From Lumnitzera littorea (taxonomy: Eukaryota > Streptophyta > Magnoliopsida > Myrtales > Combretaceae), in NCBI GenBank assembly GCA_024138015.1, contig JAMXBB010000001.1:93667740-93731739 (forward strand): 64,000 nt of DNA, given 5' to 3'. Position 1 is the first letter of the stretch; each line of letters starts with the position of its first letter. The notes under the pieces were generated by a model. That model worked only from the letters and a program-made list of their open reading frames with translations. It was not told where the DNA came from and ran no database searches. Positions 47,121-60,349 of this stretch are shown in pieces. Position numbers and translations under genes: made by a program.

Positions 47121-47368
47121 TTATGCCACATGATATCTAAATTTGTCCAGAAAAAGCTCATTTATTTTGTTTCATATTGTTATGGAAAGTGGTAAGACTT
47201 TACTCCTTCATCAAATACCAAATCTCACACTTGACACATGAAATTTACAATTTAACAGAAATAAAGATCGAATAATAATCTCATTAAGAAAGTGATGTTT
47301 AAAATTTATTTTATATCATAAAATTAATGGCATAAATGCAATTCAATCTAATATGTAATTAATGTAGA
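47121..47368. repeat. Direct repeat copy 2, cut by the Ogre-type LTR
   Basis: Partner of 46665-46912, offset 456 bp. It ends exactly at the TGTAGACAC start of the Ogre-type LTR, whereas copy 1 continues, so the retrotransposon inserted into this copy. Confidence 0.8.
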
Positions 47369-49623
47369 TGTAGACACTTCATTTTTGCCATTTTTTATTT
47401 TCGAGCTAGGTTGAGAAATAAATAAAAATAAGCAAAACAAAAATCAAGAAAATAATAAAAAAAAACGAAAATTAAAACAAAAAAATGAAAATAAAAAAGA
47501 GAGACTCGAGTTGCGTCAAGCCAAGTCGTATCCTATCAAGTTGTATCGTATTGAGACGAATATTAAATCGAATAACGATATATGATTAATTTGATAAATC
47601 ATTAAGTCATTTGAGAGATAGGCTTTATTAAAATAATTTTGGCCTAATCCGATTTAAAATAGATTTTTATCTAATTTATATAGAGCCAAAATAAACTTAG
47701 CATTTATTAGATAAATTATTGAGGTATATCTAATTGGATTGAATCGGGTCTGGAAAATAAAAAGCCCATAATAAGATAAAGTTTCTAGAAGTTAAGTCGA
47801 ATCTCAAAGAGTCATTATCGTATCTTTCGATTGAATCTATAACTAAAACGATACGACATACAGTTATGGGTTTATAAATAGAACTTCGACGGTGGAATTA
47901 ATGACATTTTTAATCACACATCCACACAACACTCAAACATAATTCCACACAACATTCATACAGTAGCACCGTTCCTTGCATTTGCAACCATCCTTTGCCT
48001 AATCCCCTTCCACAAACACACGCAAGTCCACTAATGCTTGATTGAACAGCACAATTCCACAATAGAGCACTTACGCCTGACTACTCTTGTCCTTTACTCA
48101 CATGAAGCCTATTGCATGCCGTACACTGACCGCCTGACCAATCGCATTAACCAATCACTTTCTACTCCACATAAATCCTCACAACGCTAATCAGCCGAAG
48201 AAACACGTGACATTTACACTGACACGTTCCTGACTGAGCCGCACATCCCAAGCCCCTGTACACACCAATTCATGACAGCATCCACCAATAATTCAATACA
48301 CAACACGCCACTCACTCCAATTCAATTACAACACGATTGACTTGCTTCCTGATCGACCTTCTTTAAGCAATTTCAATCCGAAGCAGCCAATTACTTCACG
48401 TCCATAACATGTCTTGAAGCAGCTGAAACTCACAATTTGATCCAAGCACCTGATCGCTACACACTTCGTACCTAATTGCCATACACGTCCCTATCCTTCA
48501 CTATGTTGACCATACACGAAGGAACACTTATGGACACAACATTGACCAAAACAATCACAAATAAGTCAAGCCACTTCGATATGTAATTCACCGTCAAGCA
48601 CAATGCACGTTACACACAATAGCCGATCACGTACGACTTAATTTGGTAAAAAAATTATTATTTAATTTTAGTTAGTTCAATTATTGTTACTAATTTATAT
48701 TTTTGTTTAAGTATGGGTTTATTTTATTTTATTTTCATATGGTTTGCTTGATTTTTTTTTGTTTTGATTTGTTAAATTATTTTTTTTAATAAAATTGTGT
48801 TTTTGTAAAAAAATAAACATAACTTGTGGTTAAGAATTATAAAAGATGCGTATTGAGATACGTAACTTACGGTTAAGATTTAAAAGAGATATGTATAAAG
48901 ATACGTATCTAGAGCGTATCTTAGTAGATTTTATAGTTAGGATTTAAAAAAGATATTTTTTTATGGTTTCAAAAATAAAAAAATCTTAATCGAATCTATT
49001 AAAAGATTTAGTTAGTTAGGATTTTCTTTAATTCGAGAAAATTAGATTTCTTAGGTTTTTTTTTTAAATAATGAATTGATAAATAAATGTAAACTAAGCT
49101 CGGTTTTCAAAATAAGAGTAACCCACCCACTAAATATTTTATAAAAAGAGAACTACGGCCGATTTGATCTCAATTAACGGGTACGTAGGTACCTTAGGGG
49201 TAACCGTATAAAAAAAACCTTTTTTTTTCTTTGAAATTCGTAATATAAAAATAATAAAAAATTCACTTTAGTTGTCTTTTACTTATTTATACATATTTTA
49301 GTATTTTTAGGAAATTATAAAAATAAAAGCTCATCAATTTTTTTTTAATTTTTACATGGTGATTTAGTCTTAATAGGTTAGCCCCCCAAACCTAGTTTTT
49401 TTTGTTTAATTTTCTAAAAATCAAATTTTTTAGAATACTCGTAAACTAATGGTCAAATTAGGGTTTTCCTACCCAAAAATCCTAATTTCATTTTTACCAA
49501 TTGAATTGGTTAGCTACTCCAATTTTAAGAAAAATATTTCCTTAGTTTAATATCGAATAATCTATATTAAGCGGGCTAGGCTTAGTATAAATTAAATTAA
49601 GGAAATTGAAATAAGGCTTGATA
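47369..49623 (+). repeat. 5' LTR of the Ogre-type element
   Basis: About 2.25 kb beginning TGTAGACACTTCATTTTTGCC. Its first 370 bases match 63623-64000 by eye. The end is placed just before the primer site, where the final CA seems changed to TA. It holds the TATA box listed below and a C- and A-rich, G-poor stretch from about 47910 to 48640. Confidence 0.85.
47873..47881 (+). promoter_or_regulatory. TATA box of the Ogre-type LTR
   Basis: TATAAATAG lies 505 bp into the LTR, a good match to the plant TATA consensus. Transcription would start about 30 bp downstream, at the beginning of the C/A-rich leader. Confidence 0.6.
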
Positions 49624-49627
49624 GAAT

Positions 49628-49645
49628 TGGCGACTTTACTAGGGA
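49628..49645 (+). other. Primer-binding site, tRNA-Arg type (Ogre)
   Basis: TGGCGACTTTACTAGGGA resembles the TGGCGACTC...CTGGGGA primer sites of Ogre elements, reported to use tRNA-Arg. It starts four bases after the inferred LTR end. Confidence 0.7.
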
Positions 49646-50569
49646 AGTCTGGTGGGCTAGCCATGTCAAAACTAAAAAAATTATCGATGGGCTTTTGTAT
49701 TATTATTTTCTTTTTTGTATTATAGTTGTACTAATTATTTTTTAGTGATGTAGGCCATAAAAAAAAAAAAAAAAAGCCTAGCCCAATGAGCCTTCTTTGG
49801 GGATTACGGGGTTCTTTTATTTTAAGTAATTCTTTGTGTATTTAGATGTGATTGGACTTAGGTCACCTTAGGAACTTAGGATAGGTCGCTATTGTGTAAC
49901 CCTAAAGTCGCTAAGGTCTTTACCCTTGCTTGGCGGTGATAGGTGAGCCTACTTAGGCTTCGATGTAGTCCACTAGACTTCTCCTTGGAAAGCATTGGAG
50001 TTGCAGAGCTTAAGACTCATAGACCTACCCTCTTATATCATCCTTTTCGAAAAAGGACATAGTTATTCTTAAATTATAGGAAAAAACCAATCAATCTACA
50101 GTTGGCTTAATCTTATTCTTCAAAAAAGGGAAAATTAAAAAAAAACACCAATAACCTTTATATATAAGTACTCGCAAATTTCATTTTTTTTTTAAATCTT
50201 ATTTTGAACCTACTTATAAATAAGGGTATTTCCCGACCATGGATTTATTATATTTCCTATAATTTATTAATTACTGGCCTCTATTGCATTGCATACGTAT
50301 GTAACATATTGCATTGCATACGTATGCAACATATTGCATTTTTATATATTTGATTATGCTCATTTCTAGATGAATATTCTATTTCCTGTATTATATGTGT
50401 TTCATTTTTGTCGCTTCTTAGTGAGTGAAAGGCTGCATAATTTATTAAGAAAATTTTTTAAAAAGCTACAAAATTATTAATATCATATCCGACTTTATTC
50501 TAAATTTAGTGATCTCGTTGTAAATAATTGCTACATTTCATTTTATTTATATTTTTTTGTAATATAGAT
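49646..50569 (+). other. Untranslated leader of the Ogre-type element
   Basis: About 920 bp before ORF1 with no open frame. It contains an imperfect 25-bp tandem duplication (50283-50307 and 50308-50332, one mismatch) built from ATTGCATTGCATACGTATG. Confidence 0.6.
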
Positions 50570-52079
50570 ATGAAAAGTCAAGGTAGTGTCAATCTAAAAC
50601 CCATCCATGGAGTCTAATTGGACAAGTATTGCTTCCCCGAGGCCATCTTGAGAGATTAGTTTAACTAGCTTCCTCCTGCCAAGCAAGACCACATTCACAA
50701 GAAGATCGGGCCAGTCATATCTCTCATACGAGTCCAGCTCTATTGGCCTCTAATTTAAGCCCTTATCAATTACTGGTATCTAGAATCTGCAGCTTTCAAT
50801 TTCAGCCCATACGTGTTGACGCTCACTATAGAAGAATACTCGCAACTACTTAATGCTTCTACTCTTGAAGCAGGCATAACTATCCCTAATCTCAAAGTCC
50901 AGCTCGAGAAAGCTTTCGTGACATTATTGGGAGTAAAAAAGTCAACCCTGGTGCCATTCTTATCTTCAGAAGGAAAGAAATGTTTTAATATCTTAAGACT
51001 AGTGGAATGGTTTTCAAGCCCAGTTGCCTATCAAAGATATCGTCAGATCTTCGGTGGAGGATATAAATCGTAGGCTAAGAAGAGGGTCAATGCGTTTATC
51101 GTAGTGGTGTTTAGAATAGTGCTATTTCCCTTTAGATATGGTCAAGTCCATTATAAAGTTGCCAAGATAGTGACTCAATTCCTAACCAGTAAATCCTATA
51201 TATTGGCATTACTGGCAAAACAGTTCAGGACACTCACCCACTTGAAGAAGCAAGGGCATGGTTATTTCACAACTAACCCTACAATCCTTGCCATGTGGTT
51301 TCTCAGTCACACACAGGGGTATGGAGGAAATCTTCTAAGAGAGTCCTTGATTGAAAATATGAACCTAATTGATGACTTTGCCCACTACCTCAAGGTACTA
51401 GATGAAGCTCAGTTTAATGAATGGGTGTTAATTATCAACAAAATATAGCTAGTAGACTTTATGTGGATAGCTAGATGGAGCCATTGCACTTAAGCTATCT
51501 TGAGGTGTGCTGACTATACAAGGGTCCCCCTTATTGGTATTACGGGTTGTATAGGATATTTCTTAGCTTATGTCACTAGATAATTGGGTCCACTTAAAGA
51601 GATAGCCTATAGAAACTCCTTGGATGCCATCAAGATCCTTATCTACCCACGGCTACTCTAATTCAACGACTAGCATAATTTATGAAGTTGTGGGAATGAA
51701 GAGAAGTTAAGAAAATAGTCAATGTGGGAACTTTGAGGGGTAAAGTCGGAGAATACTGAGCCACCAAGTAGTTCATCTATAATTTGTTGGAGAAGACTGG
51801 AAAGATACGATACGAAGCTCCAGTCGTATTCAGACACGAGCCAGAACTGGCACGTCTTTCACCCACTGAGTAAGCCTACCAAGATATCATAATGGCTAAA
51901 GTTGAAGCCTGGTTTCAAGAAAGTAACAGAATTATTGAAGAGTTAAGTTGGAAAATGAGAGATTGTTGAAGGAAAATCAATTCTTGAGGAGCAAGATTCG
52001 AGAGAGGGATGTTACGATACAAAGATTTATGAGGGAAGTTGACGAAGCTCATCTCAACCAGATTCGTCAACTCTTATAG
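50570..52079 (+). pseudogene. Ogre ORF1 (DUF7745-like) remnant
   Basis: ATG at 50570 (MKSQGSVNLKPIHG). Open stretches at 50813-51073 and 51104-51448 carry LTLTIEEYSQLLNA, KAFVTLLGVKKS, VVVFRIVLFPF, and FRTLTHLKKQGHGYFTTNPTILAMWFLSH, the recognisable order of the Ogre ORF1/plant-mobile-like domain. Further downstream, through stops, come VPLIGITGCIGYF, RYEAPVVFRHEPELARLSPTE and a C-terminal charged region (IMAKVEAWFQESNRIIEELSWKM) likely to be coiled coil. The function of ORF1 is unknown; it lies in the sense direction before gag, which is characteristic of Ogre. Single-base stops between open stretches suggest moderate decay. Confidence 0.82.
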
Positions 52080-52436
52080 ATATATGATTTAAGTTTTTAA
52101 GAAGATTAGTTAGGAGTTTTTCTTTTCTTTTCTTTGCTTTTAGTTCGTTGTATAAGTTGGATCTTATGATTAATAAATTTGCAGCTTTAGTAAATAAAAT
52201 TTTTATTAATTATGCAATCTCGTACTCATTATTATTATTATTATTTATTTGTTTAGTTGACTTTTAAAAAGAAAAAAAAAACACAAAAATGAGGCAAATA
52301 ATAGAATAACAAAAATCACACAAAAAAAATCTTTAATAAAAGTTTAAAACTTGGGTTTTCACGTAAGATTTCGAAGATAGTGTCTAAGTGAGCAGACTCA
52401 GTTAGAAGCTCAATATTCACTCATTTTAAGGCTAAA

Positions 52437-53880
52437 ATGTCAACTCAGGGTACTGGAAATATCAGTCAAACTGAGCTCGACTCGAGAGTAGCAACTTTAG
52501 AAGAAAACATGAACAAGATGGTTGAACAGATTCAGGCTCTCACTCGGGCTATTGGGATTCTTAACGATAGACGAGGGTTTCAAGTCAACCTAAATCGAAA
52601 TGCAAACACAACCCCTCCCCCTGAATTGGAAGATGAAGAATCGGTTCGTAATGCTGAGGTATGGAGAAGGGAGATTGAGGAGAAACACCGAGAGATGGAA
52701 AGAAAGTTTATGCAGAAGTTGATCGAGAAGATGAAAGCCTTAGAAATGGTTAACGGGTTTAAAATAGATGGGAATGGTCAACTTGGCAACATATGAAGAC
52801 GATGACTTCCCGGAAAGATTTAAAGTATCGAAATTCGAGAAATATGATGGGACTGGCTGCCCAAAGCTCCACATTAGGTTGTACATCAGGAAAATGGGAA
52901 AATACATGAAGTATGACAAGGTGATAGTCCAGACATTTTAGGACAGCTTGACTGAGCCTGCCTTAACTTAGGATGCTCAATTGGATTTAAATGAGATCGA
53001 TACTTGGGATAAGTTAGCACGGGCTTTCTATAACCAGTATAAGTTTAACATCGAAGTGGCCTCGTCCATGTGGGATTTAAATAATCTACGATAGAAAACC
53101 AACGAAAACTTTAAAAAATATGCTCAAAGATAGAGGGGCATGGTAGCTAAGTTGACTCCACCCTTAACTAAGAAGGACTTAACTTTTGCTTTCATCAACA
53201 CTCTTAGAAGCCTATATTACCAACACCTGGTAGGGCACCTTGCCTCTAACTTTGCAGAAATTGTGGCCTCAGGGTATCGAATTGAAGAAGCTATTGCTAC
53301 TAGAAGGCTTCCTAATTTTGAAGCAGTTGAGAAGAAGATACCTCCTACGAGATTTTCCAACAAAACCAAAGAAACTACTGTAAGTGTTGTCAATACCAGC
53401 AACCTTGTTAGACTTGCAACCTCGGTAGCCATAACAGGAAGATCTAATCCTCCGTCGAATCCGAATTAGAATAACCGCCTATAAAGAAGACAGTTTACTC
53501 ATATTCCCATTCCATTAAGCCAGGTTCTTGTACGACTAAGGAAGAAGATTCTCTTAACATTTGAAATACCGAGGGAGGGACAAAGACCGATGGATTATAA
53601 CCTGGAGCTTTGTTGGGATTATCATTTGGGGCAAGTGGGGCATTCTACAGACCAATGTTGGAGACTCAAACATAAGATCCAGGATCTTATTGATGCAAAA
53701 TCGGTTCAATTAGATTTCATTCAAACTCCTACTCCCAGCGTGGGTAACAACCCTTTGCCAAATCATGGAAATTGGATCAATATGATCATTGTTGAAATTT
53801 TTGAACCGGAGATTGATCTAAACAATCTTCTTATTACTATTGAGGATATAACTTAGAATCTGAAGTAAGCCAGGTACTTA
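52437..53880 (+). pseudogene. Ogre gag with zinc motif
   Basis: ATG 52437 opens a 119-codon frame with a heptad-like N-terminus (ELDSRVATLEENMNKMVEQIQALTRAIG) and a charged helix (RREIEEKHREMERKF). After a frame change near 52770 the capsid core reads LPERFKVSKFEKYDGTGCPKLHIRLYIRKM, a stop where FQDSL is expected, DTWDKLARAFYNQYKFNIE and NENFKKYAQR. The open stretch 53140-53469 follows (MVAKLTPPLTKKDLTFAFINTL...GYRIEEAIATRRL). A zinc motif appears at 53590-53680 as CWDYHLGQVGHSTDQCWRLKHKIQDLID, followed by NNPLPNHG. Gag assembles the particle. At least four stops. Confidence 0.88.
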
Positions 53881-53967
53881 CAGAATATGAATCTTAAGGA
53901 TTGGACCTAGACTAGACCGTCAATATATCAACTACTGAAGGATGGGAAGATAAAGAAAGCTAATATC

Positions 53968-55200
53968 ATGGCTATGACGATTCCAAAACCGCGAAAGAGA
54001 AGTACTCATAAGGAGCTTAGAAAAAGATATGAAGTTGGAGATTCGACGGTTGACACCTTAAGAGAATCGTCAGGGAAGTTTGAGTATTTGGTGGATTACG
54101 CCGGTTCGCTTGCCATATATGCTAATGAACCACCCACTAGATGGGGTCCAGAATTTGAAGAAGAAGACAAACTTATTGCAGAAGCCAAGAAGACGACTGA
54201 GATTGTTGAAATGATTGGAGATGGGCCTAAGCCGTTGGTTTTTGAGTATTACGAGAAGACTAAGAAGGTTAAAGAATTAGGTAAGCCCAAGAAGATTGCT
54301 TTCGACATCCCAATAGCCCTAGAGAATTACAAAGTAGCACCTCTGGATTACCAAGCGATGAATCAGACAATCAAGTCCTCATCACTTATCGTTAGTAGGC
54401 TTATGCGTTCGAGACTAGTTTATGGTCAAAACGAGGAAGCTAAGAGAAAGTGTACTGTAGAAGAGGCTTCTCAAAAGATCTTTGAAGATACAGATAATAA
54501 AGATCAAAATGTTGCTAAGAAGATAGTGAAAGCTAATGAGTATAAGATAATGGATTAGTTAGCCAAAGTATTGGCCTAGATCTCTCTAATGGGCTTGTTG
54601 TTATCATCAAATACTCATTGAAAGGCATTAATCAAAATTCTAAAAGATGTCAAAGTACCTGATGGGATTTTTACTGAAAAATCGGGGCTAGTGGTGAACT
54701 CGATATTTGCAATGGATCAAATTTCGTTTTCGTTGAATGAGCTAGGAGAAGAAGGAGATTAGCACACAAAGCCCCTTTTCATAGTGGTTAAGTGTGCAGG
54801 TAAAGTGGTTGCTCGAGTTCTAATAGATAATGTGTCATCATTGAATATATGTCTCTTGGTGACACTAAATTTACTTGGAGAAGATACAATTAAGATAAAG
54901 CCTAGCTTGATTTCATTAAGGGATTTTGATGGATAAAAAAGGGAGATAATTAGAGAAATTAGGCTGCAGGTCGAGATTGGTCCACAAATGTTCACTATTC
55001 AATTCAAGTTCTGGATATACCACGAACTTCAATCTTTTATTGGAAAGACTGTAGATTCATTCAACAGGGGCAATTCCATCAAGTCTACATCAAAAGGTGA
55101 AATTCATAGCAAATGGGCAATTAGTTACTATTCTCGAGTAGCGGGATTACGAGATTTACAAAGAAATGACTATTCCTTATGTTGGGAGTGAAGAATTGAA
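53968..55200 (+). pseudogene. Ogre protease region
   Basis: The 196-codon frame (53968-54558) is a protease-upstream linker ending NEYKIMD. After stops it continues with LLLSSNTH, ALIKILKDVKVPDGIFTEKSGL and AMDQISFSLNELGEEGD, a block conserved before the protease of Tat/Ogre elements. The protease follows with FIVVKCAGKVVARVLIDNVSSLNICLL (54780-54860). The catalytic aspartate is kept, but the glycine of D-N-G reads V. The substrate flap reads IRLQVEIGPQMFTIQF. A frame change near 55000 separates QVLDIP from the rest. The fold is typical, but activity is very unlikely. Confidence 0.85.
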
Positions 55201-55751
55201 GGAGCTAGGATTGTAGATTTTTTATGAAGTCAATATGATTGAAGAGTCAAGATAAGGGGTACAGGGTCGCTTGGAACAGTCTAAGCAGTAGATTGGAATG
55301 TTTGGGCTTGACTATGAGCCTACTGAAGATGAGATCCAAGAATTGAAGGCTAAAACCAAAAATAAGAGAGGAGATCAGCTGTACCATGTTCACACGGACT
55401 TTCTAGACATCCGCAAGACATTCCCAGTACCAGTTCGTGTTTAAGAACTTGAAGTAGCTAGTTTATCTAAGACCTTGACTCAACAAGGCAGCATCAGTCC
55501 AAACAAGAAGAAAGACGTTGGCATACCAATTTCCTTATGCAACTGGTTTTCCATTCCCGTTAATAGGTCTCTTTAGAAAAGAAATATTAGATTAATTAAG
55601 AACATTCAATTTCGATAATTAGTCTGATTAGTTAAGCCTTTTCTTTTAGACAATTTGAATTCATTCATTTAATAAAATTCGTTCTTTTCTTTCTATCAAT
55701 TCTTCTTTATTATTTATTTGTTATCCTTTTCTTTTTTCCTTTACTTTTTAG
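55201..55751 (+). other. Ogre linker with G-patch-like remnant and candidate intron end
   Basis: Broken frames give a G-patch-like piece (IGMFGLDYEPTEDEIQELKAK, 55290-55350) and LDIRKTFPVPVRV (55410-55440). A long T/C-rich stretch ends in TTTACTTTTTAG at 55740-55751, a good 3' splice site. Ogre elements splice an intron just before RT, so this is probably its acceptor; no convincing donor was located. Confidence 0.55.
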
Positions 55752-57304
55752 ATCCAATAAAAATGATGAACATAATAGATATCTCACGCATATAAATGAT
55801 GAAAGTACCAATATCACCTTCAACCTTACTGGGTTAGGTGTCAGAGATGATATTGAGACTCCAAATGAAATCCAAGAGAGTTAGCATTGATATGAACAGG
55901 GTAGAGTGATTCTTGACAAACCGATGGTTGTGATTAATTTGGGGACAGAGGAAAATCCACAAAACTTGAAAATTGATGGTAATCTAACGGATAATCAGAA
56001 ATAGGAGTTGCCATAATTGTTATCAAAATACTTAGATATATTCGCTTTGTCTTATGAAGTTATGCCCCAGTTAGATTAATCTATTATAGTTCACAAATTA
56101 CCAACCAGGGAGGAAATAAAACCGAAAAGATAAAAGCTTAGACGATTTAGGTCGAATATACTCCTTAAAATAAAAGAAGTGAAGAAGTTGCTAGAAGTCG
56201 GGTTCATAGAAGTGCCGGATTACCCTAAATGAGTAGCTAATGTGGTGCTAGTATTGAAGAAAAATGGGAAAATTAGGGTTTGTGTAGATTTTTGTAATTT
56301 AAACTAGGCGACACCAAGGGATAACTTTCCTTTGCCACATATTGACGTATTAGTAGATAACACAGCTACGAATCATCTTTTCTCGTTTTTGGATGTTTTC
56401 TTAGGATGTAATCAAAATAAGATGGCAGAAGAGGATAAAATCAAAACCACTTTTGTTACTACTTAGGGAATGTTTTGTTATCGCGTGATGCCTTTCGGGT
56501 TAAAGAACGTTGGGGTAACTTATCAACGCACTATGGTTGCCTTATTTCACGACATGACGCATCAAGAAATTGAAGTTTATGTAGATGATATGATCTCCAA
56601 ATCTAAAGAGGATGAAAATCATGTGGATATTTTACGAAAGTTATTTAAGCGATTGAGGAAGTTTCAATTGAAGTTGAATCCAGAAAAGTGTACCTTTAGA
56701 GTAACTTTGAGCAAATTGTTGGGTTTTGTAATTAGTAGAAAAGGAATCGAAGTGGACCCAAATAAAGTCGAGGCAATTGTAAACATGCCAGTACTAAAGA
56801 CTGTAAAAGAAGTTTAGGGATTGTTAGGAAGGTTGAATTACATTGCTTGATTTGTATTGCAGCTAACTTATATATGCAAGTCGTTGTTTAAACTTTTGAG
56901 GCAGAATGTAGCCATCGAATAGGATAAAGAGTGTGAGCAAGAATTTGTTGAAATCAAAGAATATCTCATGAATCCTCCTGTATTGGCAACTTCCACACCA
57001 AGATGGCCCTTGATTCTTTACTTGACAATTCTTCCTGAATCGATGGGGTATATGTTGGGGCAGAAAGACGAAATGGGAAGAAAAGAGCATCATATATATT
57101 ATTTAAGCAAGAAGTTCACAGAAGGCGAGCAAATGTACTCATAAGTGGAAAGAACGTGTTGTGCCTTAGTATGGGTAATGCATAGGCTCAAGTAGTATAC
57201 TCTCTATTATTCAATAAAGTTGTTAACGAAACATGACCCGTTGAGATATTTATTAGAAAAGCTAGCGTTAATTGGGAGAATAATGAAGTGGCAAATGCTA
57301 CTCT
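55752..57304 (+). pseudogene. Ogre reverse transcriptase and RNase H (5' part)
   Basis: After a poorly conserved start, INLGTEENPQNLKI and YLDIFALSYEVMPQLD lead into RT: KEVKKLLEVGFIEVPDYPK, a stop where W is expected, VANVVLVLKKNGKIRVCVDFCNLN, PRDNFPLPHIDVLVDNTA and FSFLDVF. The open 115-codon stretch 56470-56817 (FCYRVMPFGLKNVGVTYQR...YVDDMISKSKEDENHVDILRKLFKRL) has an intact catalytic YVDD at about 56578-56589. A TAG at 56464-56466 replaces a tryptophan. RNase H begins near 56980 (PLILYLTILPESMGYMLGQKDEMGRKEHHIYYLSKKF) and runs to MKWQMLL at 57303, where a foreign 3.0-kb sequence interrupts it. The frame resumes at 60356 with FEFDIKYVSQ. Confidence 0.9.
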
Positions 57305-60300
57305 CTATTACGCCGTGAAGCAGTAGAATTGTAACAATCCTACCATGCAAACCATTCTAAGATAGAAGCTGACCATACAACCGCCATCTTAGACTTGATT
57401 TTCACAAGGCATTTACGATTAATCCGTTTTGAAGTAAACAGTTCATAAATTAAATAAGTCATTTACCTAAGAAAGTAAGAAAATATATATATATACACTA
57501 GAATTCAGTTATTACAATTAACGTTTATAACATGTCACCATAATCTATTTCCTAGTTAATGCATTATTCAGAAATAAAAAATTCTAAAATAAGAGCTTAG
57601 ACCTTAAAAATATATGTTTGTTCTTCAAATGTTTTTCCGTACTCTCAGGATCCAGTAGTTGCTAGCTTTAGGATAGTTGTAAGTTGCTTCTCAACTAGCA
57701 CCTGCAACGACGTCTATAAGGATGTGAGCAACCATAGCTCAGTAAGTCAAGACGGAGGACTTTAAACTATACCACCAACATAAACAAGGTTATCAACCAA
57801 ATCATTAGGTGTAATGCATGTTCAAGCAAATGCCATCACACGACGTTGTTCGGCCGGTCGTGAGATTAGAGAAATTACGCCCACTCTAATCTAGGTTGAG
57901 GAGTTGCCGTTAATGCAATAGCTCACGACCAAACCCAGGCTTGTACAATGAAGACACCGCTTCTCCCACAACTACCTTCGAACCATTGACTTCACCCTTG
58001 CCATAACCTCCTCACCTGTTACTTAGTTCAACTAAGGATGAAGAAGGGACCTATTATGCTATCCAGTGCGACCCCTTTCAAAGGGATCGGTATTTAGCTG
58101 AAGAATCTTAGGTTTCCCCTAATGGGTTGCTATGTAGGTTCAATTTACGGTTACAGGTCGTATATTTGATTAGATCCAGTTTAGGGTAATCAATCATTTC
58201 ATACAAATTATACAATACAAGCTAAGTAGCAAATTAAAATCTTATCATCAGCTCAAAACAAGTACGAATAAGTATAATTTCAAGCCTCTAAAATACAACA
58301 CTGTATTAATCCCAACTTACCTTGACTTTTCGCTTACTCACTTGTAATGGGACTCGTTCAGTCCATCGGCAATGATCCCTATAATACCAACGTTGTCTCA
58401 ATTTTCATATAATTGTTATGAGTTCGTTTTATCCTTGGTTTAGGGTTTAATATGTTCAATTATCTAGGTTCTCAAATCTTTTACCATTATTCTTGGTTTG
58501 GGGTTAAGTTATAGTTCAGTTTCCGTATTGATTTTAAAATTTGGTTCTAGTTTGGTTTCTAAATACAGTTTTATACACGAATCCTAGAAACTCGTTTTAA
58601 CTCATAATGTGAAATTAATCACATTATTTTTTGGTATACAAAATACTATAATTACCCTTAGTCAGTATTTTATTCCACCCGATACACTTAAATTCTTATT
58701 AATATACCAAATTTACTTCTGATGTAAGAAATTTTTACATTTTTCATATAATTATCTAAATTTAAGTTTTCTATCAGATTTATTATATATTCCTATTATT
58801 TATATAATATCAATTTTTATCCTAATATCTTCTATTTATTATATTTCTAATAATTACATATTATGTATTATTATCTATTATGTACATAACACACACCTAA
58901 TATTTCTATCACTCTAATTACCATCTTCCAACATCAATTAACATTTCAAAATGTCTAAATTCATCCCAAATCAGATTTTACACCTAATTAGCCTAATTTA
59001 TAAAATTAACTTAAAATTTTCTATTTTTCCCTATTACTTATTTACTACATAATTACCCTAATAATTATATTTAACACCCTAAAGGATACAAATATCATAC
59101 TTCATCAGATTTGAACATTTTAAAACATATAATGATTTACTAAATCAGTAATTAACCATTTAATTACTTAATTGACAAAAAATAACCCATTTTATGCATC
59201 ATTTTAAGATCTAAAAATTTCAAAAATTAATTTTTGAAAAAGGACTTCGTAGGATTGTTCTATATCATCTAAGTAGTTGACAAAAAATTTTGAGCTCCAA
59301 ACTACACTCCTAAGCCTATTTATTTCTAAATCGAAACATGCTCGGTTTTACATGATTTTTTAAGGATCATATATCACGTGACATATTTTTATCAAAATAA
59401 TATTTTTCCTAAAAACTAAATACAAAAATATTCCAAAATAACAAGTTTCATAATTTTTCAACTAATTTTGACATTTTTAACAATTTAAGAAAAATCGAGT
59501 AGAAATCGGGACTCATTAGAACTGGTGTCTCCAGCTATCGAGTGTCGGCCCATCTAGGTGCTGCCACCACTGTGTAGTGGTAGTGGCTGTCCACTCTTAG
59601 GTGCTTGTCGAGTTTGGGTTCTTCTTAGAAGCCCTAACTGCATAATTTTTTTTTTTTTGTAATTTTTTGTAAAACCCTAATTTCCTCTCAATTTCGCCTC
59701 TCTCTAATTTTCAAAAATTTCGGACGTCCAAAATGAGTTTCTGAAAAATTTGGGTTATTTATAGAGGTCTTGGGGAATTATTGTGTATTAAATTGATTTG
59801 ACAATTATCTTATCTCTTCTTTTTTTTACTTCTATTTGTTGCATTTTAATTGGTTGATTTTGTTTCTTCAATTCCAGGTTGTCACGACCACTTTCTGGAG
59901 TTTTCCTCATTTTTTTTATCTTTCTTGATTTTTCCTTAATTAATTATGAATTTTCTTTAATTATTTAGCATTATTTTAGCACATTTCGCGTATTTTAAGT
60001 AATTACGCATATTTCTACTTATATGTAAATTCATATTTAGTAAAAATAAATATTCTTAAATATTATTTAAGTTATTTTATGATTTTTAGTGTGTATATAA
60101 TTTATCTCTAGTGATTCGTTAATTATCATAATATATTTTACACATTTTCAATAAATAACAAGTAATATACTTAAAATTTGAAAAATTTATATTTTTTTTA
60201 TTTATTACTTATTTTCTTAAATTCAAACTTACAGGATTATTTTTACTGATATTTCTAGCTTTATTTTATAATTAAAGCTCGATCGAATCTTTTAGCTAAT

Positions 60301-60349
60301 TATCCTAAACTCTACAAGTCAAACTTCGAGTAATTGATTATGGGTCTTA
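57305..60349 (-). mobile_element. 3.0-kb LTR-like sequence inserted in the Ogre RNase H
   Basis: The insertion lies between two copies of TACTCT (57299-57304 and 60350-60355) that together restore the Ogre reading frame as MLLFEFDIKYV. It has no coding frame over about 60 codons. On the minus strand there is a TATA box (TATAAATAACC, about 59752-59763) followed by an A-rich, then GC-richer leader-like region. A TGAGCTATGGTTGCTCA segment near 57725 is an inverted repeat. GGTCGTGACA on the minus strand near 59880 and GGTAGGATTGTTACA near 57335 resemble Tekay/Del LTRs. No internal repeat pair was found, so it is either a long solo LTR or a non-autonomous element. TG and CA termini are not evident. 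Confidence 0.6.
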
